Positions 6,331 to 14,465 of a stretch of 17,023 bases of DNA are shown here, piece after piece (positions within the stretch are counted from its first letter, which is position 1; every line of letters begins with the position of its first letter). Position numbers and translations under genes: made by a program. Below the pieces are notes generated by a model. The model ran no database searches, was not told the origin of the DNA, and saw only the letters and a program-made list of their open reading frames with translations. The stretch lies in contig JAZQBI010000232.1 in NCBI GenBank assembly GCA_045545635.1, positions 1-17,023 of the forward strand. The letters are read 5' to 3'. The stretch is from RGIG8748 sp045545635 (lineage in GTDB: Bacteria > Bacillota > Clostridia > UMGS1810).

Positions 6331-7374
6331 TCATATTTTGCTAATGATTTCTTTTGCTTCCTTATCGCCTATCCATCCGGCTTCCATAGTGAAGTTTAAG
6401 GTACCATAAGGTTCAAGAACCTGAAGTTGTCCCTGCTCCTTCAAGTACTCATAGCCAAGATGTTCACCTGTGGAGGGAAGCACCATACCCATTGCATCCT
6501 CGGTATCGTGACGGGAAATCCATCTTATTGAACAGGGAAGCTCTTTGGTTGTATGAGTTACATAGCAGGCACCTTCACCCTCAACATACTGGAGAGTATA
6601 GCCACGGTCTCCTCTGTATATCATTGTGCAGCAGATTTCCGGCTGATAGAACTGGTCAGGCTCGCCTACGATATCGGCACTGTGGATATCTGCCTCAAGC
6701 TTGTCAAGCTGTGCAATGAGCTTTGCCTTATCTGCTTCGGGCATACCGTCGGGAATAATTCTGTGAACCTTGCGGCAATCAGCATTGTAGTAGAGCTTTG
6801 CACCGTAGATGGGAGCAAAGTTAATATGACAGAGATATGCATATTCAAGAGCCGCTGCTCTCATATTCTTTAGCTCAATATCAAACTTCATAGTGGTAGC
6901 ATCTGCATAGAGAGTGCATTTGGGAGAAAAAATGTACCTTAATGTAAAGGAGATATCATAATCCACACTTCCTCCCACTGCAATGTAGTCTCTGCCGTTT
7001 TCCGAGCCGCATTCTATGTATGCACTATTGTAGTCTATATTGGGGATTTCGCCGTGCTGAAGATGATTTGCATCCGGAGCACCGATTGAGGTCATACCGC
7101 AGTGGTAGATAAATCCGCCATAAGTTCTTAAAAAGCTCACATTGGGTACAGGCTCTGTAAATGTGGACTTCATGGCAAGGTCTCTTCCGCAGAAGTTGGC
7201 TCTCCATATCTGCTGTCCCTGATAGGGAAGTATGATAAAATAGCCGTTTTCATTTTCCACCTTGAGAGCACAAACCCCTGTTGAATAGCGGAAAGCGGTT
7301 GCCTTCATACTGCCGTTTTCTGCAATGACAAAATCCTTTTCGGTAAAGAATTCTTTCTTTAAATTAATTCTCAT
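6331..7374 (-). CDS. Aldose-1-epimerase-like protein (DUF4432 type)
   Basis: This cytoplasmic protein of 347 residues has the galactose-mutarotase-like beta-sandwich pattern of DUF4432. Visible family-like elements are YQGQQIWRANFCGRDL (51-66), FIYHCGMTSIGAPD (88-101), LQHGEIPN (105-112), which carries a histidine-glycine pair typical of mutarotase active sites, and CHINFAP (182-188). Members are predicted to interconvert sugar anomers or bind sugars; the sugar is not readable here. I start at 7374 (MRIN) because AAAGGAGG ends nine bases before it. An in-frame ATG nine codons earlier would place that ribosome site inside the gene. It has its own near-consensus promoter and its own terminator, so it is probably a one-gene unit in the glycan neighbourhood. 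Confidence 0.85.
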   Translation of the reverse strand: MRINLKKEFFTEKDFVIAENGSMKATAFRYSTGVCALKVENENGYFIILPYQGQQIWRANFCGRDLAMKSTFTEPVPNVSFLRTYGGFIYHCGMTSIGAPDANHLQHGEIPNIDYNSAYIECGSENGRDYIAVGGSVDYDISFTLRYIFSPKCTLYADATTMKFDIELKNMRAAALEYAYLCHINFAPIYGAKLYYNADCRKVHRIIPDGMPEADKAKLIAQLDKLEADIHSADIVGEPDQFYQPEICCTMIYRGDRGYTLQYVEGEGACYVTHTTKELPCSIRWISRHDTEDAMGMVLPSTGEHLGYEYLKEQGQLQVLEPYGTLNFTMEAGWIGDKEAKEIISKI

Positions 7375-7383
7375 GTCAGTATT

Positions 7384-7391
7384 CCTCCTTT
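7384..7391 (-). promoter_or_regulatory. Ribosome-binding site that decides the epimerase-like start
   Basis: AAAGGAGG lies nine bases upstream of the ATG at 7374. It favours this start over the ATG at 7401. Confidence 0.8.
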
Positions 7392-7420
7392 GAGAACACA
7401 AAATTTTAAAATCTACCTAT

Positions 7421-7449
7421 ATTATAGCTTCTGGGATTTCATATGTCAA
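7421..7449 (-). promoter_or_regulatory. Consensus sigma-A promoter of the epimerase-like gene
   Basis: Perfect TTGACA (7444-7449), a 17-base spacer and perfect TATAAT (7421-7426) on the minus strand, about 46 bases before the start codon. This is the strongest promoter in the window by sequence. Confidence 0.88.
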
Positions 7450-7512
7450 TTAAAAGAAGATTAATTTATATCATACTGAAAGATTTTGCCAAATTTGAAA
7501 AAGAAAGAATAC

Positions 7513-7545
7513 CAAAAACAAAGACCTCATTATCTGAGGCCTTTG
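7513..7545 (-). terminator. Intrinsic terminator after the 1024-residue secreted-protein gene
   Basis: An 11-bp stem (CAAAGGCCTCA paired with TGAGGTCTTTG, one G-T) with a 5-base loop is followed by five T on the minus strand, about 50 bases after the stop. Confidence 0.85.
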
Positions 7546-7593
7546 CTTATTTCGGGGATTTTATTATTTTATCTGAGAGATTTTAATTATTAA

Positions 7594-10500
7594 TTATTTT
7601 GTATATTCTGCCATAACACCACCGGCAAGTGCCACAGGTGTGTAGTCAGCTGCATCCCATGCAAACACCTTAATCTTATTGCCTGCATTCGCAGTGATTG
7701 CAATAGCGTCGGTAAGTGCAGCAACACCTTCTTCAACTTCAACAACAACTTTGTCTGCATCAACGAGCTTATCTCCGTTGTAGCTTGCTATTGCAAACAT
7801 AATGTTTGCTCTCTTTGAATTTGTAATCTCTGTAGCTTCAAGGATTGCCTTGCCGTCTTCATCGAGATTTACAGTGATGAGTGTAACTTCTTCCTTGGGT
7901 TCTACTGTGATTTCAAAGCCCTTAGCCATCTTGTAGTCTGCACTGTATGCAACCACATCGTATGTGCCAACAGCTGCACCGTCAACTGTAACAGTTGCAG
8001 TACCATCTGTGCCTTCTGTAATAACAAAGCCTTCAACATCTTCTGTTCTTGCCTTGTTCATTACTCTCCATTCGATATCCTGATTGAGATAACCGGGAAG
8101 TTCTATCTGGTTAACAACCTGAGCCTTGAAAGAAGCGGTTGCACCGTCAGCAAGAGTTGCATTGCCTGATGTGAGAGTATTTGTGATATCATATGCAACT
8201 TCTTTTGCAAGATAGAAGCCGTTTTCGCCTGTATCGTCACCACTGATTACAGCAGATGTACCTGCGAGGGATTTTACAGAAAGACCGATATCCGGAATAG
8301 GCTCTCTGAGTGTTTGTGAAATGAGTGAAGAGTGCTTGGGGTTAACCTTTACTGTACCCTTGTATACCTGCCAATCGGTACCGGTAAGCTCCATACCCTC
8401 TTCGCCATACTCCTTGGTGTAATCATTGGAGGAGTAGTTGTAGTTATTGTAGAATGCAAAGTTAACTTTTGCATTTGCAGGTGTCGTAGATGTATTCTTT
8501 GCCTTAAATCTTACAACATATGTTTCGCCGTTTTCAGGAAGCTCGGAAAGAAGTTCGGTTCTGATTTCGGAACCACCAATTCTGTATGAAGCAGGTCTTC
8601 CGGCTAAGGTTGTGCCGTCATATTCAAGCATAGACTTGTATGTTACAACCTTGTCTGTCCAGGTGTGACCGGCAGAAATCTTTGATGCACCAAGAGCTAC
8701 CCAGTACTGGAGTCTGTACAAGTCTGTATTGAGTTTTGGTGCATAAATGTTTGCAGGCATTTCGCCTTTTACGTAGTCTTCGTAGTAATTTGGCTCAGTA
8801 ATTGTGATGTCAACACCCTTTGCCATCTGATTTGCTTCGTTATATGCAACCACTACATATTCACCGGGAGCTGTCTCCTTGGTTGTTGTGAGTGTTGCAG
8901 TGTTTCCATTGGATACTACAGTTACATCTTCAAGTTCAAGCTTTCTTGTAGCTCTGTCAAGAACCTTCCATGTAAATGTCTGATCAAGGTAACCGGGAAG
9001 ACCTATCTGATTGAGGATTTCTGCCTCAAAGCTTGCACTTCCGCCTGCCTTGATTGTAGCGGAGTCGGATGTGAGTGTGTTTGTTATATCATATGGCTGT
9101 TCATATGCAATATAGACTGCATCTTCAGCACTTACATCTTTGTAGTTATGCCAGATATCCACACCTGTACCTGCAAGAGCATTTACAGAGAGACCTATCT
9201 GGAATCTTGCAGGTACATTGGCAACAGTTTCGGGTTTAATGTGGAGTGTACCCTTGAACCACTGCCAGTCTGAGCCTGTAAGTTCCATACCATCTATACC
9301 GTATTCCTTGGTATAATCGAGTATTGAATAATTCTTGTAGTTAAGTGCAGCAAAGTTAACTCTGGCATTTGCAGGGTTTGCGCTTGCGTTTCTTGCCTTG
9401 AATCTTACAACATAGGTCTTATCCTGAAGCATTTTGGATGCAGGAAGTATAGTTGTATTTGTCCATGCACCAGGCTGATAGTAAGTTGCTACTCTACCGA
9501 GTATTGTTGTGCCATCGTATGCCAATTTGGGCACTACAGAGAAATAGTTCTGTTTATAGTTATTGTAAGAAACCGCTACCTTTGTATTACTATTATCATT
9601 TGTTGAGAAGTACTGCAAGTCATACACAGTACCGTCTTTCTTGATAATGAGGTTTTCGGGCATAGCACCGGGTACGTAGTCAAGATAAGGACTGGGAGTA
9701 TCTACTGTGATGGAAGCACCCTTTGCCCATCCTTTTTCGTTATTGTATGCAACGATTACATATTCGCCGACTTCAACAGTATCATCTACAGTAACTGTAA
9801 CATCAGCACCGCCTGTAAATGTGAATCCGGAAACAGGGTTTGCTCTTTCTGTATCGGAAGCGGCAAATGCCTTCCATGTGAATGTGCCCTGATTGATATA
9901 ACCGGGAAGACCTATCTGGTTAACGATCTGTGCCTTAAAGCTTGCAGAATTTTCAGTTGTAAGTATTGAAGAAGCGGATGTACGCTCGTTTGTGATATCA
10001 TAAGCCTGCTCTACTGCAAGGTACATCTTCTGTGTGCCTTCAGCATTGTAGCTGAATGTTGCACCTGTTCCTGCGAGAGCATTGGTAGAAAGACCTATGC
10101 AGAAACGGGGTTCGGGCTGTGCATCAAGTCCGGAGTTCATAGATCCGATTGAGATTGTACCCTTGAATTCGTGCCAGTCTGTGCCGGTAAGCTTGAGACC
10201 TTCTGCACCGTATTCTTTGGTGTACTGGCTGATGGAATACTGTTTGTAAACAGTGGGAGCAAAGTTAACGTAGGTCTCATATTCTGTGGTGTTCTTTGCC
10301 CAGAAGCTTACAACGTAGTTTGTGTTCATAGCTGCAGGGGTAGAAAGTATTTGATCATAAATCTGACCACCACAGATCATATAACTATTTCTGCCAATGG
10401 TAGTTGTGCCGTCATACTCTATGAGGGAGTTTACATTAAAATACTGACCTTCGTAATTGAGTCCAAGTTTTGTCTTGGAACCGCCGTTATTAACAAAATA

Positions 10501-10668
10501 CTGCAGGTTGTAGTCATTTGCATTGCCTGTTACGGTAATCATGCTTTCAGGCTTTGCGCCCGGAACATAATCCGCATAACTCACTGCGTCTTCTGCAAAT
10601 GCCGGTACGGTCATAACGCTTGCAAGCATCATAACGCACAAAAGCATTGCAATAAGTTTTCTTGTCAT
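7594..10668 (-). CDS. Large secreted protein with three beta-sandwich/Ig-like repeats
   Basis: The protein has 1024 residues. A clear signal peptide occupies residues 1-25 (Lys/Arg, hydrophobic core, cleavage after VPAFA). Three repeats follow: 31-325, 328-625 and 628-923. Each opens with YxDYV-G-xP and contains a jelly-roll-like part of about 200 residues (YDGTT, then YVVxFxAKN, TKEYG, TGTDWxxFKGT, IGLSxNALAGT, ending YDITN). This resembles CBM4/9-type carbohydrate-binding modules in layout. An Ig-like part of about 95 residues follows (NQIGLPGYLNQ, F-WK, GEYVVVAYN, MAKG). Residues 926-1024 form a separate module ending ASYNGDKL to KVFAWD, shared with the paralogue. No catalytic domain, LPxTG signal, SLH domain or membrane anchor is visible, so it is probably released or loosely surface-associated. 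It may bind glycans; that is inference from the fold pattern. A strong AAAGGAG site precedes the ATG. Confidence 0.88.
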   Translation of the reverse strand: MTRKLIAMLLCVMMLASVMTVPAFAEDAVSYADYVPGAKPESMITVTGNANDYNLQYFVNNGGSKTKLGLNYEGQYFNVNSLIEYDGTTTIGRNSYMICGGQIYDQILSTPAAMNTNYVVSFWAKNTTEYETYVNFAPTVYKQYSISQYTKEYGAEGLKLTGTDWHEFKGTISIGSMNSGLDAQPEPRFCIGLSTNALAGTGATFSYNAEGTQKMYLAVEQAYDITNERTSASSILTTENSASFKAQIVNQIGLPGYINQGTFTWKAFAASDTERANPVSGFTFTGGADVTVTVDDTVEVGEYVIVAYNNEKGWAKGASITVDTPSPYLDYVPGAMPENLIIKKDGTVYDLQYFSTNDNSNTKVAVSYNNYKQNYFSVVPKLAYDGTTILGRVATYYQPGAWTNTTILPASKMLQDKTYVVRFKARNASANPANARVNFAALNYKNYSILDYTKEYGIDGMELTGSDWQWFKGTLHIKPETVANVPARFQIGLSVNALAGTGVDIWHNYKDVSAEDAVYIAYEQPYDITNTLTSDSATIKAGGSASFEAEILNQIGLPGYLDQTFTWKVLDRATRKLELEDVTVVSNGNTATLTTTKETAPGEYVVVAYNEANQMAKGVDITITEPNYYEDYVKGEMPANIYAPKLNTDLYRLQYWVALGASKISAGHTWTDKVVTYKSMLEYDGTTLAGRPASYRIGGSEIRTELLSELPENGETYVVRFKAKNTSTTPANAKVNFAFYNNYNYSSNDYTKEYGEEGMELTGTDWQVYKGTVKVNPKHSSLISQTLREPIPDIGLSVKSLAGTSAVISGDDTGENGFYLAKEVAYDITNTLTSGNATLADGATASFKAQVVNQIELPGYLNQDIEWRVMNKARTEDVEGFVITEGTDGTATVTVDGAAVGTYDVVAYSADYKMAKGFEITVEPKEEVTLITVNLDEDGKAILEATEITNSKRANIMFAIASYNGDKLVDADKVVVEVEEGVAALTDAIAITANAGNKIKVFAWDAADYTPVALAGGVMAEYTK
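7597..10578 (-). repeat. Internal repeats of the 1024-residue secreted protein
   Basis: Repeat 1 lies at 9694-10578, repeat 2 at 8794-9687 and repeat 3 at 7900-8787, each 295-298 residues. The C-terminal module is at 7597-7893. The repeats are clearly related but diverged from one another, unlike the near-identical pair in the neighbouring paralogue. Confidence 0.85.
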
Positions 10669-10742
10669 AAAAATCTCTCCTTTTTGATTACTGATTACGG
10701 GGATTTATGTGCTACTAAAAACCCCTACAATAATATATTAAA

Positions 10743-10803
10743 ATTGTAACATGATGGTAAAATGTTTGTAAACACTTCAGCTTAAAGGCAATAAAAAAGT
10801 GCA
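10743..10803 (-). promoter_or_regulatory. Promoter and upstream 12-mer of the 1024-residue protein gene
   Basis: On the minus strand, TGCACTTTTTTA (10792-10803), 19 bases, TTTACA (10767-10772), an 18-base spacer, then TACAAT (10743-10748). The same elements with the same 19- and 18-base spacings precede the paralogous gene, which supports this choice over other AT-rich candidates nearby. Confidence 0.55.
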
Positions 10804-10836
10804 TCACAAAATAAAAAAAATGCAGTGCAAAACTAT

Positions 10837-10879
10837 AAAAAATACCCAAACGGCAGGGAGTACCGTTTGGGTATTTTTT
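10837..10879 (-). terminator. Intrinsic terminator after the 1084-residue secreted-protein gene
   Basis: A perfect 17-bp stem (including the A/T runs; core ATACCCAAACGG) with a 9-base loop flanked by A and T runs, three bases past the TAG stop. It is symmetrical enough to work on either strand, but only the minus strand has a gene running into it. Confidence 0.88.
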
Positions 10880-10882
10880 TAT

Positions 10883-13800
10883 CTATTTTACATACTTACT
10901 AGTTACACCATCGGCAACTGCTATGGGAGCAAGCGTTTTGCTGTCCCAGGCAAATACTTTTATAATATCACCTGCCTGTGCTGTGATTGTGAGAGGCTCT
11001 TTGAGCGTTGCAACACCGTCTGTAACATCAACAGATGCGGCATCTACATCTCTTATACCAACTGTGCCGTTGTAGCTTACCACAGCAAATGTTACGGAAG
11101 TTCTGTCGCTGCCTTCTACCTTTGCACCGCCAAGCATAAGACCGTCTGTTGTTTCGTCCACGGCAATCATTGTTATCTCTTCGTCAACTTCGGGAACAGG
11201 TACATCTTCGGTAACAGTAATTTCAAAGCCCTTAACCATCTTGTAATCTGTACTGCAGGCAACTACAGCATATGTTCCGGACGCTGCTCCATCAACTTTA
11301 ACAGTGGCAGTACCGTCTTCGCCCTCTGTAATCACAAATCCATCAATATCTTCTGTTCTTTCCTTGTTCATAACCTTCCATTCAAAATTCTGATTCAGAT
11401 AACCGGGAAGTCCGAGCTGGTTGATTACTTCTGCTTCAAATGTTGCACTTGCACCCTCGGCAAGTGTTGCAGAAGAACCCTCGGCAAGTTCATTTGTTAT
11501 ATCATATGCAACCTCTTTTGCAAAATAAACCTTGCCGGGCTGACCAGCAACACCATCACTGATTATAACTCCTGTACCTGCAAGTGCCTCGGTGGAGAGA
11601 CCAAGAGTGAGCTGACTTGCACGCTGATTAGCATATACAGGATGTGTGGGTTCTACATATATAGTACCCTTAAACTCTGTCCAGTCACTTGTTACAGGCA
11701 TACCCTGTTCACCATATTCCTTAGTGGTGTGGAGTCTTGACTCATAGCGATAGTTTGTGATACCTGCATTGGTGTAGGTGTCACGAACAGTACCGTCGAG
11801 ACCTTCCGCAGCCTTTGCATAGTAGCTGATAACATAATTTGCATCATTCTCTATAGTGTCATCAGGCATAATAGCACCGTGAACCAACGCACCGGGCATA
11901 TAGTAACCGGCTTTGCCAACCTTGGTTGTACCGTCGTATGCAACCTGAGAGGTTGCTCTTATCTGAGTCCAGCTATTCCATGCAACCTTAACAACAGAAG
12001 TATTGGTCTGTGTAAAGAACTGGAGATTTGTTGCATTACTGCTTGTCTTGGAATCTATAAGGTTTGCCGGCTTTTCGCCTGCAATATAGTCTTCGTAATA
12101 GTTGGGTTCAGCAACTGTGATTACATAACCCTTGGCCATATCATGACTATCACTTTTTGCCACGATTACATATTCACCGGGAGCAACTGTATTATCTACA
12201 GTTACGGTAGCAGTTGTTGTATCGTCGGAGGGTGTCACTGTGATTCCGGAAATTTCATTTGTTCTTGTCTCAACATCAAATGCTTTCCATGAGAATGTGC
12301 CCTGAGTAAGATAACCGGGGAAGCCTACCTGGTTAACAAGCTGCGCCTTGAGCACAGCACCTTTGCCTCTGTAATCAATGGTTTTCGCTCCACTTTCAAG
12401 CTCATTTGTAATATCATAGATAGCTTCCTCCGCAAAGTAGGGAAGATGCTTGCCTGCACCCTCGTCAATACAGTTGATTTCCACCTTGCTGCCTGCATAA
12501 GTTGTAGATGCAGAAAAACCGATAGAGAGTCTGTCCACATCATTTGCAGTATGGGTTTTTGAACTGTCATCTGCATTCCTGATTGTACCCTTGAGGTCAA
12601 CCCAGTCTGTGCCCTCAATATCCATACCGGCTGCGCCGTATTCCTTGGAATACTGTGAGTAGCCTATATGATCTAAGTCGTAAAGGAGAACGTGAACCTT
12701 TGGCACTATATCCGCATTGAGATTCTTTACCTGAATGGAGTAAACATAGTTCTTATTGCCGGCGATATCTCCATTACGGCTGGTTCCGTCAGCATTTACG
12801 AAGTTGTTGCCCTTTATTACCTTGTCGCCAAAGTACACACCATGTGTGTAATAATATGCGGGAGCAGTACCGGACATTATTTCGCCTGCGGTTCCATTGG
12901 CTGTAATTGTAATGCTTTTGTTGCTGTTTGCAGTTCCTCTTTCAGCGGTACCGCCTGTTGCAGCTACATTGCCTATAAAGCCATACTGACTGTAGCCCTG
13001 AATGGACTCATCAAGAACCTCTGCGTTTGTCTTGAACATATTGGCAGGCATTTCACCGGGAACATAATCATCATAATCACCGGGGACTGCTACAGTTATG
13101 GTGTAGCCTTTTGCCATATTATATGTAGAGTTGTATGCCACGATATCATATGAACCGAATTCAACGGTTTCGTCAACAGTTACCTCTGCTGTTGCACCGT
13201 CAGCAGAAATTGTGATACCGGAGATTTCTTCTGTTCTGTCGGTATTCATGGCTTTCCATATGAATTCACCCTGTTCAAGATAACCGGGAAGTCCTATCTG
13301 ATTTACTATCTGAGCCTCAAAAACAGCGGGATTTTTTGTTGTAACAATATCTGAGCTGCTTGTAAGAGTATTTGTAATATCATATACTGCTTCCTCTGCA
13401 AAGTAAGGAAGGTGCTTGCCTGTGCCGGAGTCTGTGCAGTTGATTTCCACACTGCTGCCTGCATAGGTTGTGCTTGCAGGAAAGCCGATAGAGAGTCTGT
13501 CAACATCATTTGCAGTGTGAGTTTTTGCACTGTCATCTGCATTTTTTATTGTACCTTTAAGGTCAACCCAGTCTGTACCCTCTATTGCCATACCGGCTGC
13601 ACCGTATTCCTTGGAATACTGCGAGTAGCCTACTGCATCGAGGTCATAGAGAAGAACATGAACATTGGGAACTATATCTGCATTAAGGTTCTTTACCTGA
13701 ATAGAATACACATAATTCTTGTTTCCGGCTATATCACCGCTGCGGCTCTTTGTTCCGTTTTCAAGAACAAAGTTGTTGCCCTTAATGAGCTTATCGCCAA

Positions 13801-14137
13801 AGTACACACCGTTTGTGTAATAATATGCAGGGGCACTTCCGGACATAATTTCTCCGGGGGTACCGTTTGCAGTAATCTTAACGCCGTTGGTTGCACTGCC
13901 TCTGGAAACTCTTGGATCCGCATTGGAAAATGATGTCCCAACATTTCCAATAAAGCCGTACGGGCTGTAATTCTCCTGACTTTCATCAAGAACCTCTGCG
14001 TTGGTTCTGAACATATTCTCAGGCATTTCGCCCGGAACATAGTCTGCATAGCTGATTTCGTCCGCAAAAGCAGGCACAACTATAATGCTTGCAAGCATCA
14101 TAACACAAAGTGTCAATGCAATTATTTTTCTTGCCAT
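10883..14137 (-). CDS. Large secreted repeat protein, paralogue of the downstream 1024-residue protein
   Basis: The protein has 1084 residues. The signal peptide is residues 1-25 (cleavage after VPAFA). Repeats 1 (29-351) and 2 (354-677) are about 323 residues each and nearly alike. Both contain NAEVLDES, GTxGEIMSG, PAYYYTxGVYFGDK, KNYVYSIQVKNLNADIVP, YSQYSKEYGAAGM, EGTDWVDLKGT, HTANDVDRLSIGF and KHLPYFAEEA. Repeat 3 (680-976) instead matches the repeats of the neighbouring paralogue (YDGTT, GxxYVISYYAKA, TKEYG, LGLSTEALAGTG, KEVAYDITNEL). Every repeat ends in the same Ig-like part with an NQxGxPGYLxQ motif. The C-terminal module (986-1084) ends VVSYNGT to KVFAWD as in the paralogue. No enzyme domain or wall anchor is visible. 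It is likely a secreted or surface glycan-binding or structural protein, function inferred only. The stop is TAG and the start has AAAGGAG upstream. Confidence 0.88.
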   Translation of the reverse strand: MARKIIALTLCVMMLASIIVVPAFADEISYADYVPGEMPENMFRTNAEVLDESQENYSPYGFIGNVGTSFSNADPRVSRGSATNGVKITANGTPGEIMSGSAPAYYYTNGVYFGDKLIKGNNFVLENGTKSRSGDIAGNKNYVYSIQVKNLNADIVPNVHVLLYDLDAVGYSQYSKEYGAAGMAIEGTDWVDLKGTIKNADDSAKTHTANDVDRLSIGFPASTTYAGSSVEINCTDSGTGKHLPYFAEEAVYDITNTLTSSSDIVTTKNPAVFEAQIVNQIGLPGYLEQGEFIWKAMNTDRTEEISGITISADGATAEVTVDETVEFGSYDIVAYNSTYNMAKGYTITVAVPGDYDDYVPGEMPANMFKTNAEVLDESIQGYSQYGFIGNVAATGGTAERGTANSNKSITITANGTAGEIMSGTAPAYYYTHGVYFGDKVIKGNNFVNADGTSRNGDIAGNKNYVYSIQVKNLNADIVPKVHVLLYDLDHIGYSQYSKEYGAAGMDIEGTDWVDLKGTIRNADDSSKTHTANDVDRLSIGFSASTTYAGSKVEINCIDEGAGKHLPYFAEEAIYDITNELESGAKTIDYRGKGAVLKAQLVNQVGFPGYLTQGTFSWKAFDVETRTNEISGITVTPSDDTTTATVTVDNTVAPGEYVIVAKSDSHDMAKGYVITVAEPNYYEDYIAGEKPANLIDSKTSSNATNLQFFTQTNTSVVKVAWNSWTQIRATSQVAYDGTTKVGKAGYYMPGALVHGAIMPDDTIENDANYVISYYAKAAEGLDGTVRDTYTNAGITNYRYESRLHTTKEYGEQGMPVTSDWTEFKGTIYVEPTHPVYANQRASQLTLGLSTEALAGTGVIISDGVAGQPGKVYFAKEVAYDITNELAEGSSATLAEGASATFEAEVINQLGLPGYLNQNFEWKVMNKERTEDIDGFVITEGEDGTATVKVDGAASGTYAVVACSTDYKMVKGFEITVTEDVPVPEVDEEITMIAVDETTDGLMLGGAKVEGSDRTSVTFAVVSYNGTVGIRDVDAASVDVTDGVATLKEPLTITAQAGDIIKVFAWDSKTLAPIAVADGVTSKYVK
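10886..14053 (-). repeat. Internal repeats of the 1084-residue secreted protein
   Basis: Repeat 1 lies at 13085-14053, repeat 2 at 12107-13078 and repeat 3 at 11210-12100. The C-terminal module is at 10886-11182. Repeats 1 and 2 are close at both protein and DNA level (for example 12800-12900 against 13790-13870). Repeat 3 belongs to the other repeat type. Confidence 0.88.
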
Positions 14138-14201
14138 AAAAATCTCTCCTTTTTCAAGACTGACATCGGAGAAGCACTTACACTTCCCCTATATAACAAA
14201 A

Positions 14202-14262
14202 ATTATATCATACCAATATTTATGATGTAAATGTCGCTCAAAAAAGTCCGTAAAAAAGTGCA
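14202..14262 (-). promoter_or_regulatory. Promoter and upstream 12-mer of the 1084-residue protein gene
   Basis: On the minus strand, TGCACTTTTTTA (14251-14262), 19 bases, TTTACA (14226-14231), an 18-base spacer, then perfect TATAAT (14202-14207). The start codon is about 65 bases further on. The architecture matches that of the paralogue. Confidence 0.65.
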
Positions 14263-14303
14263 CTAATTGATAAAAATCTTTTATATAACAACTCTGCCTT
14301 TTC

Positions 14304-14378
14304 ATATGCCGTAAGGCATATTTCATACGCATAGCGTATTTCATAGCGAAGCTATTTCACTTGCCGTAGGCAAATTTC
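14304..14378. repeat. Array of four short hairpins separated by TTC
   Basis: The 328-bp gap between the secreted-protein gene and the fucosidase holds this array. Hairpin arms are ATATGCC/GGCATAT (14304-14321), ATACGC/GCGTAT (14325-14339), ATAGC/GCTAT (14343-14355) and TTGCC/GGCAA (14361-14373). Loops are 3-4 bases (GTAA, ATA, GAA, GTA), and TTC follows each hairpin (2-3 bases after the last). The arms differ in sequence while the spacing motif is constant. It resembles small palindromic intergenic repeats that I recall from Clostridia genomes, but no transposase or target duplication is visible. Confidence 0.7.
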
Positions 14379-14383
14379 TATTG

Positions 14384-14415
14384 AAAAAAGCACCGACAAA
14401 AGTCGATGCTTTTTT
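14384..14415 (-). terminator. Intrinsic terminator after the fucosidase gene
   Basis: On the minus strand, AAAAAAGCATCGAC pairs with GTCGGTGCTTTTTT around TTTT. The one irregular pair is a T-G wobble on this strand but a C-A mismatch on the other, so the element is oriented for the fucosidase. The stop codon lies about 50 bases upstream. Confidence 0.82.
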
Positions 14416-14465
14416 CTGGCTTTCGGCTACAAAATAGATGTACATTCTCGCAATTCAGTAAGCAT

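Noticed and set aside
6143..6409. Small plus-strand membrane-protein-like ORF
   Set aside because: It crosses the epimerase-like gene's terminator and 3' end, has no ribosome site, and its hydrophobicity comes from AT-rich intergenic DNA.
10799..11740. Plus-strand open frame of 313 codons opposite the 1084-residue protein gene
   Set aside because: Cysteine-rich, low-complexity shadow of the minus-strand gene. It begins upstream of and runs through that gene's terminator, and it has no ribosome site.
7594..14137. S-layer or sortase-anchored proteins
   Set aside because: No SLH repeats, LPxTG motif or C-terminal membrane helix with positive tail is present; both proteins end in KVFAWD-type modules.
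14304..14378. CRISPR array
   Set aside because: The repeated part is only TTC and the units are 13-18-base palindromes, with no constant 23-40-base repeat and no cas genes nearby.
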